Source: a virus. From it: a DNA stretch of 64,000 nucleotides. Every line of letters starts with the position of its first letter. Within the stretch, counting starts at the first letter, position 1. The translations under genes were made by a program, and so were the position numbers. The notes under the pieces were generated by a model, which was given only the letters and a program-made list of their open reading frames with translations, was not told the DNA's origin and ran no database searches. The stretch lies in IMG/VR virus record IMGVR_UViG_3300040801_002731, positions 1 through 64,000 of that record; one strand, given 5' to 3'. Below are positions 1-7,478 of this stretch, one piece after another.

Positions 1-434
1 GCACCTTCGCCCGTCAGCGCTTCCACCAGGTCCGCGAGCTTCCCGATGGCATAGACGTTGTAGCGCTTCCCATCGTGCAGGCTCCGGTTCACGAAGTCCG
101 GGCTGATCTGAAGGGAGGCGAACAGGCGGCCGGTGGCACGGCGGGCGACGGTCTTGCGGAGCTTGCTGATGGTCTTCTGGATGTTCGTGTTGTCCGGGCG
201 CTCCTGGGCTTCAAACTCCGCGCGCTCATCAAGGGCGCGGGCGAGGCTCATGGACATGGCATCGGCGGCTTCGTCGTCGATGTCGCCCAACATCTCGGTC
301 AGGGTTCTCTTGAGGACCGGAGCTTCGGTCTCGGCTGTCTCGATCTCGGCCACGGCCGCGGCGATGTCATCGGTCTCGACGGAAGTGGTCTCGACAGCGG
401 CGGCTTCGATCTTCTTGGACTTGCGAGCGGTCAT
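1..434 (-). CDS. unknown phage protein, C-terminus cut by window edge
   Basis: An open frame runs from an ATG at 434 off the left edge; 144 residues are visible. A Shine-Dalgarno GGGAG lies 9 nt before the ATG. Residues 1-60 are rich in Ala, Glu and Thr and look disordered; residues 80-144 look folded and carry an N-V-Y-A-I-G-K-L segment. The layout (acidic disordered start, folded C-terminal part) resembles the protein at 7479-8321, which has a comparable S-V-Y-T-W segment, but the similarity is weak. No function recognised. Confidence 0.75.
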   Translation of the reverse strand, partial: MTARKSKKIEAAAVETTSVETDDIAAAVAEIETAETEAPVLKRTLTEMLGDIDDEAADAMSMSLARALDERAEFEAQERPDNTNIQKTISKLRKTVARRATGRLFASLQISPDFVNRSLHDGKRYNVYAIGKLADLVEALTGEG

Positions 435-990
435 TGTTCAGTCTCCCGTGTGAGAAGCGTTGTTTTCGTCAAGCAGCTCGTCTTGACAGGTATTGTTGTC
501 TCACATCGCTTGCGGTGAGCCGGCTGGGAAGATCACCGGGAGATATTCATCCCTGTCTTTCTATGCCGATCGTTTAACTAATGCTCGTGCGCGCGATAGC
601 GCCGGAAGACTGGGAAACCGACTGGGAAACGGTCATCGGCTGCGGGAAGATCCGCATGGGCCGGGTGTGTGGGTCTGTCTGGCAACTTCGCGGCTTCGCC
701 CTTGGGCGTTTTCGCCGCTTCCAGAAATCGCGTTTTAGAGCGTCGTGGGGCGCGATCTCGGGGCTCTGTGCAGTGTCAGAGCAGAGAGGGTCACGGCGCG
801 CACCACGGGGCTTCCCTGAGCGATTCTCGATGCGTCTGAGAGCAGGGAGAGGGGTTGGGAGCGACGGGGTGTTGCCAGGCAGCTACCAGGCGGGAAACCA
901 CGGGCCGGAGAATGAGGTGCCGGCCATGGACTCTTCCGAGGTCGAGCCCTTCGGGGAACGAGCCGGAGGGTTCCCCCTCGTCGCCTCAAA

Positions 991-1019
991 AGTCCCAAGT
1001 CCCAAAAGTCCCAAGTCCC
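991..1019. repeat. short direct repeat
   Basis: AGTCCCAAGTCCC occurs twice, separated by AAA, directly beside the AT-rich element that follows. Role unknown. Confidence 0.8.
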
Positions 1020-1106
1020 TCTTTAGTAAGATATATATTATATAATCTATAGGGATAGAGACTCTGATTCTGATTCAGAGAATAACCTAAAGCGAGAGGC
1101 GGCGCC
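1011..1106 (-). repeat. AT-rich regulatory element, copy A
   Basis: On the plus strand it starts CCAAGTCC, continues through an AT tract with TATATATTATATAA, a CTCTGA/TCAGAG inverted repeat, and ends AGAGAATAACCTAAAGCGAG and GGCGCC. The same order of blocks recurs at 54656-54756, where it ends just before the start codon of a minus-strand gene. It is probably a promoter or replication element; here it would face the gene at 1-434, about 580 bp away. Confidence 0.65.
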
Positions 1107-1491
1107 AAAACCAAGTCCGAGGAACAGACTGTCCCGGTCGAGAGAGGAAACCCCTTGGAGAAGCTGACGAGAAGAACCAAGGAGATCGCTCCGGGAGAGG
1201 CTTCGGGCTTCTCCGAGGGAGGGCTGATGGCTCCGGCCATGGAGAACCCCTTGGTTCCGTCTCTGGGCAGAACCGTGGGATGTCCCGGAAGATGTCCGAG
1301 GGAGGTTCCTTGGCCGGAATCTTGGCAGTTCCGTCGCCGTTCCCTAAGCCGGTTCCTGTCGGTTCCCTATAGCCTCGGTCCATTCACGCACACCAGCCGG
1401 AGCGCTGCCGTTCCCTGACGGAAAACGGCCGTGGAAATTTCCTTGGGCTGGAAGAAGTTTTCTCGGCGCTTGGAGAAATTTCCTCGGAACG

Positions 1492-1520
1492 AAAAAAGCC
1501 CGACCTGCGAGGGCCGGGCT
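1492..1520 (-). terminator. rho-independent terminator
   Basis: On the minus strand AGCCCG pairs with CGGGCT around an inner CCT/AGG stem, followed by six T. It implies a minus-strand transcript arriving from the region right of 1520. Confidence 0.75.
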
Positions 1521-2128
1521 GAGGTTGTTCTTCTCACAAACTTGGAAACGTGGCTATGGCAAGCCACAGAGCGCTTGATGCCTCACTCTGGCCCTCACGT
1601 CAAGCGCCGCGGGTAGGTCGATATGTCGGAGGGTAGGCAGAGCAACGCCGCTGACCGGAGGGAGGCAGAAGCTGCCGCGGGTGCTTCTGGAGGGGGCGAA
1701 CAGCTTCTGTCTTGAGACGTCACCGGGTCACCCTGCCTATGTCCGGCTCTATACCAAGCCTCTCTGACGGGTGCAATAGCGGCTTCGTGGGATCGTTGGA
1801 TGGCTCTATCGCCGGATCGCTAAAGCCGGTCTGTCTATCTGGTCGTCTCTGCTCGGAAAGCCTGGGTTTCTGCGCCTTTTGGGCCTCTGTTCGGGCGCTT
1901 GGGTCTCTGTAGGCTTGAGGCTCTATCACTGCTCGGCTCCAGGTCTGCCCTGTCTGCCGGCTTGGGGCCTCTGGGCCTGGCTCTGTCGGCTTGCTCTCTG
2001 TCCGGGCGCCCGGGCCTCTGGTTCTCGGACCCTCTGGCCTGGTTCTCGTGGACTGTCTCTGTCGGTCCGCTGAGATTTTTCTGGGAGTGGTCTGTTTGGG
2101 TTAAACTGGCCTCACCTTCATGGACCGC

Positions 2129-2236
2129 TTAACCTGCCTTTCCATCGCTTAACCTCTTGGAACCTGCCGGGCGAGGAAAGTGGAACAATTCGTGAACAGC
2201 AGTAGGGCCTCGGCCTGCACCGGCTTTGGGGCACAT
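2129..2236 (-). CDS. possible 35-residue peptide
   Basis: An ATG preceded by GGAGGCGTT opens a 35-codon frame ending in TAA, downstream of the operon at 2317-2872. The only support is the ribosome-binding site and position; composition is not distinctive. Could be chance. Confidence 0.3.
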   Translation of the reverse strand: MCPKAGAGRGPTAVHELFHFPRPAGSKRLSDGKAG

Positions 2237-2316
2237 AACGCCTCCACAGAAGCCGCCGCAGCATTGCGGTAGTTTCTGACTCCACAGCCGGCGCCACCAT
2301 AAGCGCAGGGCGTGTA

Positions 2317-2628
2317 TCACCTGCTGCCTCGCTTGGTGATCTCTGCGACGACGGCAGAGGCCCAGGTCCAGCCTGCTGTGCCGAGGGTTCCGTATTCGGC
2401 TTCGAGCCGAGCGGCTTGTTGGCATCGTTGGAGGGCCAGGTCTGGCCGGTTGACCTGGATGTCTCGGATGGCCTGCTCAGCGATGTGATCGGTCTCGCTG
2501 ATGGCAGCCTCCTCATGAGGGTCTGCCGCGGACTGCCAGCCGTGATTGGCTTTGGTGATGGCGTCGATGGCCAGGTCTTCTGGCGTAGGTGGATCGGGTT
2601 CGTTGGGGTGGGCGGTGTCGAAGGGCAT
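2317..2628 (-). CDS. unknown protein, 103 aa
   Basis: Starts at an ATG with GAGG 6 nt upstream, 7 nt after the stop of the 2636-2872 gene, so the two are co-transcribed. An acidic, mostly helical-looking protein (APEDLAIDAITKAN-like composition) with no recognised domain. Last gene of the operon before the gene-poor stretch. Confidence 0.8.
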   Translation of the reverse strand: MPFDTAHPNEPDPPTPEDLAIDAITKANHGWQSAADPHEEAAISETDHIAEQAIRDIQVNRPDLALQRCQQAARLEAEYGTLGTAGWTWASAVVAEITKRGSR

Positions 2629-2635
2629 GTTGGCC

Positions 2636-2872
2636 TCAGATGCTGTAGCCGTGGCTTTCGAGGACCTGGCGCATGTTCTCGGCCTCCCAGGAGCCGGGGC
2701 GTCGAGCGAGCAGGGCTGCGTCTTCGGCCAGGAGACGCACGAGGTCTTCCGGTGTGAGGGGGCCGTGGGTGTTGGCGCCGGCCGAGGCTTCGTGGCTGGC
2801 GGTGCATTGCCGGGCCAGGTCTTCGATATGGGCCAGGTCTTCCGCGGTCAGCTCGATGGCGAGGGTGGGCAT
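2636..2872 (-). CDS. unknown protein, 78 aa
   Basis: ATG with CCGGAGAAGCCC spacing; sits in a minus-strand operon between 2896-3552 and 2317-2628. Two helical segments rich in Leu, Ala and Glu (T-A-E-D-L-A-H-I-E-D-L and P-E-D-L-V-R-L-L-A-E-D). No family recognised. Confidence 0.8.
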   Translation of the reverse strand: MPTLAIELTAEDLAHIEDLARQCTASHEASAGANTHGPLTPEDLVRLLAEDAALLARRPGSWEAENMRQVLESHGYSI

Positions 2873-2895
2873 GGGCTTCTCCGGCTCGTGGGGCG

Positions 2896-3552
2896 TTACC
2901 AGCTTCCGTAGATGGGGTTGTTTTTGTAGTTGGGCAGAGCGTTCTTCGCGGAATGGATTTCTTCCAGGTCTTTCAGAAAGCGAATGAGGTGGGCGAGGTT
3001 CGTCAAGGCGCGGGCGCCGTTGTCCGTGTTGTTGTCGAACATGATGAGCCCTCTTGCAGCCTTGATCGCGTTCTGAAGCGTGTCGCCGTCATGATAGATC
3101 GCCTCGAACTTATCGCCGCGCTCGTTGTAGATCCGAACGCGCCGGTTTTTTCCGTTGCGGATGCTGCTTAGGGTGGCGACGGCAACGCGGTCGATGTTTT
3201 GGGTTGAGGCGACCTCGTTGATCTTCTGGAGGATCGGATCGTCCTCGATGATCTCCCAGAAAGGCTGACCCCTGTGATGGGCCATCCATGTGCGGAGGGC
3301 TTCGGTTTCGGTCGGTGTGCAATCCACAACGTCGACGTCCAGAAGCTGATAAATCTGATCGTAGGCGACGTTGATCTGGTTCCGGTTGACGTGGAAGGTG
3401 CGAATGGCGAAGCCGCTCTGGTCGGTGAGATCGACCGCGTGGAAGTCGGGTCGGGCCTTGACCGTCAGTTCGGGTTGGGTTCTCGCCACGTTGGCGATGA
3501 GCGACAGAAGCTCATCGGCGTCGAAGGTGGGTTGTTTCGCGGCTTCGCGCAT
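2896..3552 (-). CDS. unknown protein with C-terminal NPIYGSW tail
   Basis: 218 residues, ATG at 3552 within a GCGAAATAGCG-rich context. A mixed alpha/beta sequence with no recognised domain. It ends N-N-P-I-Y-G-S-W, a variant of the tail N-P-x-W-G-S/L-F that also closes the proteins at 6799, 19025, 47325 and 49415. The tail is separated from the body by a short Asn/Lys-rich linker, as expected of an exposed docking peptide. Followed by the small genes at 2636 and 2317 in one operon. Confidence 0.85.
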   Translation of the reverse strand: MREAAKQPTFDADELLSLIANVARTQPELTVKARPDFHAVDLTDQSGFAIRTFHVNRNQINVAYDQIYQLLDVDVVDCTPTETEALRTWMAHHRGQPFWEIIEDDPILQKINEVASTQNIDRVAVATLSSIRNGKNRRVRIYNERGDKFEAIYHDGDTLQNAIKAARGLIMFDNNTDNGARALTNLAHLIRFLKDLEEIHSAKNALPNYKNNPIYGSW

Positions 3553-3566
3553 TCGCTATTTCGCCT

Positions 3567-3914
3567 TTACGCTGCCAGGGCCTGTTTGTATTCGGCGTTC
3601 TCCATCGCGGCGATATGCCGGAGGGCCGCGGCCAGGGTCAAGTTGGGCAGGAACTCGGCGTATTCGGGCAACGGGGCTTCACCGTCGGTAATGTGCCAGC
3701 CCGGTTCGGGGCGGCCCCGGTAGACATAGACGGCGCAGGGGTCGGCTCTGTTGCTCGGGGAGCTGAGATACCCCGTTTCGCCGTTCCGCTGCTGGCCGAT
3801 GGAAACCACGATATCGTCTGCGATCTGCTTCCAGGCAGCATCACCCCATACGCCGCCGGCGATGGTGTAGCCCAGTTCGTGCAGATGGAGGTGAACGGGT
3901 GCGTGCGGTGTCAT
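3567..3914 (-). CDS. unknown protein, 115 aa
   Basis: ATG with GCGGAGACGCACG upstream; first gene of the operon running to 2317, behind the dyad promoter at 3954-3995. The sequence has a Tyr/Gly/Pro-rich middle (V-Y-V-Y-R-G-R-P-E-P-G-W) and a C-terminal helix. Not recognised. Confidence 0.8.
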   Translation of the reverse strand: MTPHAPVHLHLHELGYTIAGGVWGDAAWKQIADDIVVSIGQQRNGETGYLSSPSNRADPCAVYVYRGRPEPGWHITDGEAPLPEYAEFLPNLTLAAALRHIAAMENAEYKQALAA

Positions 3915-3953
3915 CGTGCGTCTCCGCGTGCTGTTGCTGACATCGTGAGAGTA

Positions 3954-3995
3954 GCGAAATAGCGATGGCGTTTGAAATGGCTTTCGCTATTTCGC
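3954..3995 (-). promoter_or_regulatory. promoter region with 11-bp inverted repeat
   Basis: GCGAAATAGCG and CGCTATTTCGC face each other across 20 bp, 40 bp before the gene at 3567-3914. On the minus strand it contains GCCATCGCTATTTCGC. The TTCGCTA/CGCTATA motif recurs in front of many operons here and probably marks promoters of one class. Confidence 0.6.
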
Positions 3996-4010
3996 CCTCT
4001 CGTTCCGACG

Positions 4011-4277
4011 CTATGCGGCTATGGCCTTCATCTTCTTGCGGAGCTGGATCGCTTTCTGGATCTCGAACTTGGGCTGTCGAGCCCAGAATCTCATGCTCCG
4101 CTCGCATCGTTCGATCACGTCGAGCCAATGCGCTTGCTCGGCCACGTCCATGCCGCCGCGCGACAGGAGCTTGGTTGCGAAGGCGGACAGCTCGCACTTC
4201 TGAGCCCATTTCTTGTTGGGATCAGCGCGTCGGATCATTGCGAGGATGCGGGCTGTTTCTTCGTCAGATCGGGACAT
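4011..4277 (-). CDS. unknown protein, 88 aa
   Basis: The start chosen is the ATG at 4277, because GGAGG lies 7 nt before it; an upstream ATG would put the ribosome site inside the gene. Highly charged, Trp-containing helical protein (A-E-Q-A-H-W-L-D-V-I-E-R-C-E-R). It ends in TAG, one of several genes here to do so, which matters for the amber codon at 50611. No family recognised. Confidence 0.8.
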   Translation of the reverse strand: MSRSDEETARILAMIRRADPNKKWAQKCELSAFATKLLSRGGMDVAEQAHWLDVIERCERSMRFWARQPKFEIQKAIQLRKKMKAIAA

Positions 4278-4316
4278 CGCTACTGCCTCCATGTCTGTGT
4301 GCTGACACTTCGACAG

Positions 4317-4359
4317 TAGCGATCTCGCTATGGGGCCTTAACTGGCTTTCGCTCTTTCG
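4317..4359 (-). promoter_or_regulatory. promoter region, TAGCGA/TCGCTA palindrome
   Basis: TAGCGATCTCGCTA is a near-perfect palindrome about 40 bp before the gene at 4011-4277, followed on the plus strand by GGCTTTCGCTCTTTCG. It belongs to the same motif family as 3954-3995 and 11045-11095. Confidence 0.5.
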
Positions 4360-4363
4360 TTCT

Positions 4364-4456
4364 TCAGCGAGCCAGATTGCTCAGGCTGAAGACCATGAAC
4401 GCCATCGTCGCCAGCCAAGAGACGATCAGGAGCGTGATCAGGTCGTTGGTTCGCAC
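4364..4456 (-). CDS. small single-span membrane protein, 30 aa
   Basis: A GTG at 4456 with GGAGGAAAC before it opens a 30-codon frame. It is hydrophobic almost throughout (residues 6-26: L-I-T-L-L-I-V-S-W-L-A and M-A-F-M-V-F), a clear membrane span with a short charged start. It overlaps the end of the zinc-ribbon gene in another frame, a typical translationally coupled pair. Function unknown. Confidence 0.6.
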   Translation of the reverse strand: MRTNDLITLLIVSWLATMAFMVFSLSNLAR

Positions 4457-4605
4457 GTTTCCTCCGGGTATTCGGCGTCTTCGCTGTGGAAAGGCGAGAT
4501 ATGTCGAAAGCCACACTCCGGGCAGTCGTCATCGCATTGGGCGTCCCAGCCGCTGATCCAGATGTGATTGCAGCGCGGGCACTGATAATGGTTGTCAAAC
4601 CACAT
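4438..4605 (-). CDS. small zinc-ribbon protein, 55 aa
   Basis: ATG at 4605, 55 codons. It contains C-P-R-C at residues 9-12 and C-P-E-C-G at 28-32, the two knuckles of a zinc ribbon, with another Cys at 24 and an acidic tail. It lies in the operon between 4611-4832 and the membrane peptide at 4364-4456. Such small zinc ribbons may bind nucleic acid or a protein partner; no specific role can be given. Confidence 0.65.
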   Translation of the reverse strand: MWFDNHYQCPRCNHIWISGWDAQCDDDCPECGFRHISPFHSEDAEYPEETCEPTT

Positions 4606-4610
4606 GGTCT

Positions 4611-4832
4611 TTAACCCCAGTTTATTCCGACGCGAGCAACGTGTGCCGGGTTGACGAACTCCGGGGCGTCGGTCTCGGCGTTGACGAGCAGGTAGCCGGG
4701 CGGGCCGGCTTTGTGCCGGACCTTGTAGGTCTGGCTCCGCCCGGTCGAGAAAACGACGTTCAGATGGTAGCCGGCGCCGCCGTGGTCAGGGTCGTTGCTG
4801 TGGTTGATGGCATCCCGGATGATGTCGGGCAT
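4611..4832 (-). CDS. unknown protein, 73 aa
   Basis: ATG with GGAGAGAGCC upstream, 12 nt after the stop of 4845-5354. A beta-rich small protein (Y-H-L-N-V-V-F-S-T-G-R-S-Q-T-Y-K-V) ending I-N-W-G. No family recognised. Confidence 0.8.
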   Translation of the reverse strand: MPDIIRDAINHSNDPDHGGAGYHLNVVFSTGRSQTYKVRHKAGPPGYLLVNAETDAPEFVNPAHVARVGINWG

Positions 4833-4844
4833 GGCTCTCTCCGA

Positions 4845-5354
4845 TCAGGCGACGAGGCGGGGCCGGGCGATGCCGATGCTGCTCAGGCCCATGCAGCTTG
4901 TGACGATCTCGTGGAACTCCTGGACGTTGTGCCGCATCAGGAAGAACAGGGCGCGTCGGTGGGTTTCGCTGCCGACGTTGGCGCGATCCCAGACGTGCTG
5001 CCAGGCTTCCCCGTCGTCTTTGAAGGTGCCGGCCTCGTCGAGCTTCTGGAGCTGGTAGCTGCCGTCGGCGTTGGCGATAACCCAGCCTTCTCGGATGGCG
5101 ATCGCGTCGTCCTGTTCGTTCCAGTTCATCAGGTCGATGATGTGCCCCTGCTCCCGCAGGCGGGCGGCCTGGCCGGGCAGCAAGTCGGCGAGTTCGGCCG
5201 TGATCTGGGGCCGCTCCGCCTCGCAGCTCTCGGTGGCATAGGGCGGTCGGTTGGTGCCCTGCACGACCATGATCGCCGTCTCGACGTTGGGCGCATCGAC
5301 GTAGTAGGTCGCGCGGGTCGCTTCCGTCGTCGTCTTGTGGATCGCGTAGATCAT
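4845..5354 (-). CDS. unknown protein, 169 aa
   Basis: ATG with CACGGAGGAAAAGA, the strong leader seen before many genes. Heads an operon through 4611, 4438 and 4364, controlled from the dyad at 5421-5436. N-terminal beta-rich part, C-terminal helical part (H-R-R-A-L-F-F-L-M-R-H-N-V-Q-E-F). No recognised domain. Confidence 0.8.
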   Translation of the reverse strand: MIYAIHKTTTEATRATYYVDAPNVETAIMVVQGTNRPPYATESCEAERPQITAELADLLPGQAARLREQGHIIDLMNWNEQDDAIAIREGWVIANADGSYQLQKLDEAGTFKDDGEAWQHVWDRANVGSETHRRALFFLMRHNVQEFHEIVTSCMGLSSIGIARPRLVA

Positions 5355-5420
5355 TCTTTTCCTCCGTGCTCTATCGAGAGTTACATGCTATCGACGATCA
5401 GCCGGACATCAAACAGGCAA

Positions 5421-5436
5421 CAGTCAAGATTGATTG
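5421..5436. promoter_or_regulatory. dyad operator 1
   Basis: CAGTCAA-GA-TTGATTG, 7 of 7 paired positions if C/T wobble in the family is allowed. It lies 67 bp before the gene at 4845-5354 and supplies a TTGACT -35-like hexamer on the minus strand. Confidence 0.75.
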
Positions 5437-5441
5437 ATTGC

Positions 5442-5471
5442 CAAAAGCACAAGACGGGCGCGTTTGCGCCC
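5442..5471 (-). terminator. probable terminator
   Basis: GGGCGC-aaac-GCGCCC on the minus strand, followed by a T-containing tail (TCTTGTGCTTTT), 12 nt after the gene at 5483. The interrupted T-run makes it weaker than the others here. Confidence 0.5.
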
Positions 5472-5482
5472 GCGCCGATGGC

Positions 5483-5770
5483 CTAGTGGCTGGTGCCGGT
5501 GTCGATCTGCACCTCGAAGGGGTCGCTGCCCATCTTCTGCTTCACGTCCTCCATGACCTTCACCAGCAAGGTCTGGATCTCGCTGCTCGCGCCGACGATG
5601 GTCAGAAGGCGCAGCAGATCGAGGTTTTCCTTCTGCTGCTCGGTCAGGTCATCGTCGGACTGCGGCCATGTGCCGCAGGTGAAAAACTGAACGGAACCGT
5701 CCGGCTTGATCACGATGCCGACGTCTCCATCGCCAATCGGTGCGTTGAGCGGGGTTGCTACCAGGGGCAC
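5483..5770 (-). CDS. unknown protein, 95 aa
   Basis: GTG start with AAAGGAGAACGCCT upstream. Monocistronic: operator-promoter at 5802 in front, hairpin behind. N-terminal half beta-rich (G-I-V-I-K-P-D-G-S-V-Q-F-F), C-terminal half a long helix (D-L-T-E-Q-Q-K-E-N-L-D-L-L). Ends in TAG. Not recognised. Confidence 0.8.
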   Translation of the reverse strand: MPLVATPLNAPIGDGDVGIVIKPDGSVQFFTCGTWPQSDDDLTEQQKENLDLLRLLTIVGASSEIQTLLVKVMEDVKQKMGSDPFEVQIDTGTSH

Positions 5771-5801
5771 AGGCGTTCTCCTTTGTTGGTGGTGCGTGCG
5801 T

Positions 5802-5830
5802 CAATCAGCATTGACTGTATAGCGCGACAG
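5802..5830 (-). promoter_or_regulatory. dyad operator 2 with CGCTATA promoter
   Basis: CAATCAG-CA-TTGACTG (5802-5817) directly abuts GCGCTATACAG on the minus strand, so a bound protein would cover the start site of the gene at 5483-5770. Confidence 0.7.
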
Positions 5831-6182
5831 TGCCGGGAGTGCGATTGAGAAGTGCGAAGCGCGAAGACGCCTCTTTGACCTTTGATATTTGTTATATCGT
5901 CGCTCCCACTTTTCGCTGTTTAGCGGAACCGCTATCGTGGTGCGCTCCCTCTGCGTTGCAAAACCCTCTATTTTCCCAAGGCTTGCTCAAGAATCCTTTA
6001 TCCAATTCGGATAAAACTTTCTCCCTGTCGCCGTCAGATTGGTTCTGATACGGAACGTTTGTTTTTTCGCATCAAGCGTTTCCGCCCTATATAATTCCCC
6101 ACAGCGCGCCTTTTGCTCTTTTGTAAAAATTCTAAAGGGGGGGCGCCCCTTCAAATTTCGTTGACTTTCGATTTTCCGACAC

Positions 6183-6208
6183 CTACTTTCGTATAGTCCC
6201 TCAAGTAG
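6183..6208 (+). promoter_or_regulatory. plus-strand promoter candidate in a dyad
   Basis: CTACTT and AAGTAG flank a loop containing GTATAGTC, 40-60 bp before the GTG at 6246. A -10-like box inside an inverted repeat also occurs at 12681, 43288 and 49901. Confidence 0.5.
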
Positions 6209-6245
6209 AAAGAGGGATGCGGGTGATCAGTCGGAGGGTTCAAAG

Positions 6246-6518
6246 GTGCAGGCAGTATATTTGGATTCTGGTCATGTAGCGTCTATTACAGATGATATTC
6301 GCCGCCGCATGATTATTGCGGCCGAAGAAGGCATGGCGGCATATGGCTTCCTCGGCCGCAAGTTTGATCTTGAGTCCGCCATGTCTCATGGCTTCATGCG
6401 TGACTGCGAACACTTGATCGGAGCCGCTTTTAATATTTGGGATGAGCGGCACATGGACGAAGACGATGAAGGAGACGGCGATCCCATTCTTTTGCCTGTA
6501 GAAAAACGGGCGGCGTGA
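6246..6518 (+). CDS. unknown protein, 90 aa, plus strand
   Basis: One of three plus-strand genes. A GTG start follows CGGAGGGTTCAAAG, and the gene is closed by a strong terminator at 6523. The protein has an acidic stretch (D-E-D-D-E-G-D-G-D) before its C-terminus. Being convergent to 6560 and divergent from 5483 it is an independent unit, as expected of a gene expressed at another time or in the prophage state; that is inference. No family recognised. Confidence 0.75.
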   Translation: MQAVYLDSGHVASITDDIRRRMIIAAEEGMAAYGFLGRKFDLESAMSHGFMRDCEHLIGAAFNIWDERHMDEDDEGDGDPILLPVEKRAA

Positions 6519-6522
6519 TTTG

Positions 6523-6548
6523 AAGGGGAGGCGGCAGCCTCCCCTTTT
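6523..6548 (+). terminator. rho-independent terminator
   Basis: AAGGGGAGGC-ggca-GCCTCCCCTT followed by TT, starting 5 nt after the stop of 6246-6518. The stem is symmetric, so it may also end the converging minus-strand transcript. Confidence 0.85.
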
Positions 6549-6559
6549 GCTTGTTGCCA

Positions 6560-6787
6560 CTATTCGTCGATAAATCCTACGTCCCGAATCACATTGTCCT
6601 CGGCGTCCGGTCTATCCTCCGACTTCTCCTCGACATCGCCCATCACGTCCACCAACAAGGAGATCGCCTCATTGTAGCGCGGATCCCGCCGCGCCAGCTC
6701 GATGCAGAGCGTGGGTGCCGGGCAGTGCAGGAACGCCTGCAAAACGGACGTCTCGATCAGGGTCCAACGGGTGTTCATGGTCTTCAT
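6560..6787 (-). CDS. unknown acidic protein, 75 aa
   Basis: The start chosen is the ATG at 6787, with GAGG 8 nt before it; longer frames reach into the gene at 6799. Helical (A-R-R-D-P-R-Y-N-E-A-I-S-L-L-V-D) with an acidic tail. Second gene of the operon with 6799-7173. Not recognised. Confidence 0.75.
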   Translation of the reverse strand: MKTMNTRWTLIETSVLQAFLHCPAPTLCIELARRDPRYNEAISLLVDVMGDVEEKSEDRPDAEDNVIRDVGFIDE

Positions 6788-6798
6788 GGTCTCAGTCC

Positions 6799-7173
6799 TC
6801 AAAAGAGGCCCCACAGAGGGCTGTTACGGTTCGGGTCATCAGCCGGCGGGCATGTGGTCGGCGACTCTGCCGGCCCAGGCTCATCCACGATCACGTTCTC
6901 GCCGCGCATGATTTCCAGTGCAAGCTGGGCGTAATCGCGCGAAATGACCGCGGCCATGTATTGCTTCTGGCGAACGGTTAGCCCTTTGAAACGCTTGGTT
7001 TTGGCCGCGATGTCACGCATCGCCTCGGCATCATTGCCGTTCTTGATGACACCAGGATCGCCCGACGCGCGAAGGCGTCGGTCAAGGTCGACGATTCGGA
7101 TCAAGACGCGAGACACCAGTCCTGGCTCCTGGCGGAACAACTCCTCGACCTGCTGTTTCGTCTCGGCAGACAT
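6799..7173 (-). CDS. unknown protein with C-terminal NSPLWGLF tail
   Basis: The ATG at 7173 is preceded by CGGAGACAAGGTG; the longer frame to 7269 has no ribosome site. The body is helical and basic (R-F-K-G-L-T-V-R-Q-K-Q-Y-M-A-A-V near residues 70-90), followed by an acidic Pro-rich linker and the terminal N-S-P-L-W-G-L-F. This tail is shared with four other unrelated proteins here. Promoter candidate at 7219-7240. Confidence 0.8.
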   Translation of the reverse strand: MSAETKQQVEELFRQEPGLVSRVLIRIVDLDRRLRASGDPGVIKNGNDAEAMRDIAAKTKRFKGLTVRQKQYMAAVISRDYAQLALEIMRGENVIVDEPGPAESPTTCPPADDPNRNSPLWGLF

Positions 7174-7218
7174 CACCTTGTCTCCGCGCCAGTTGTTGAT
7201 GCTGTCAGTGTCACAGAT

Positions 7219-7240
7219 CGCTATAGGCATGTCGGCTGGG
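7219..7240 (-). promoter_or_regulatory. CCTATA-type promoter candidate
   Basis: CCCAGCCGACATGCCTATAGCG on the minus strand resembles the CCCAATCG...CGCTATA promoters and lies about 45 bp before the ATG at 7173. Confidence 0.45.
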
Positions 7241-7412
7241 AAAGACGTTTGGCAAAACAGCTTGCGCAAAGGCGCTCATAGAGCGTCACTGATGCGCAAC
7301 CGGGGTCGTCGAGTATCACGACACATCTTGCTCAATGGCTCGCGCTCTGTGACGTTCTCAGAGCGTTTCCGCGCATGTCTTTGTGCTGTTCTAAGCGCGA
7401 GTGCGCGAGCGC

Positions 7413-7444
7413 AAAAAAGAAGGGCGCCCCGCGAAGGGCGCCCT
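7413..7444 (-). terminator. rho-independent terminator
   Basis: AGGGCGCCC and GGGCGCCCT form a 9-bp stem on the minus strand followed by TTCTTTTTT, 35 nt after the gene at 7479. Confidence 0.85.
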
Positions 7445-7478
7445 AAGACTAGGCAATGAGGGAGATGTCGGTTTCGTC

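Larger units (their letters stand above)
435..2316. other. 1.9-kb stretch without a convincing gene
   Basis: Open frames here are short, biased in composition and mutually contradictory, and lack Shine-Dalgarno sites. The stretch holds an AT-rich element repeated at 54.7 kb (1011-1106), a 13-bp direct repeat (991-1003 and 1007-1019), several CCTTGG and GGTTCC words (1140-1450), two GGAAATTTCC palindromes (about 1434 and 1474), an inverted repeat GCGCTTGA/TCAAGCGC (about 1570-1605), a minus-strand terminator (1492-1520) and a purine-poor plus strand with repeated CCTCTGG (1900-2100). It may encode untranslated RNA or be a packaging or replication region; nothing in it decides this. Confidence 0.55.
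5771..6245. other. 475-bp divergent intergenic region
   Basis: Separates the minus-strand gene at 5483 from the plus-strand gene at 6246. It holds the operator-promoter at 5802-5830, AT-richer sequence around 5870-6130 with no open frame of note, and the plus-strand promoter candidate at 6183-6208. Confidence 0.6.

Noticed and set aside
1720-2132. Short frames on both strands in the CT-biased stretch
   Set aside because: All are low-complexity (Leu/Ser/Gly/Trp or Arg/Pro) without ribosome sites, explained by the strand bias.
2118-2807. 229-codon minus-strand frame
   Set aside because: Overlaps the two better-supported genes 2317-2628 and 2636-2872 in another frame and is extremely Arg/Pro-rich, as a shadow would be.
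4338-4598. 86-codon minus-strand frame
   Set aside because: Displaced by the zinc ribbon (4438-4605) and membrane peptide (4364-4456), which have ribosome sites and sensible composition.
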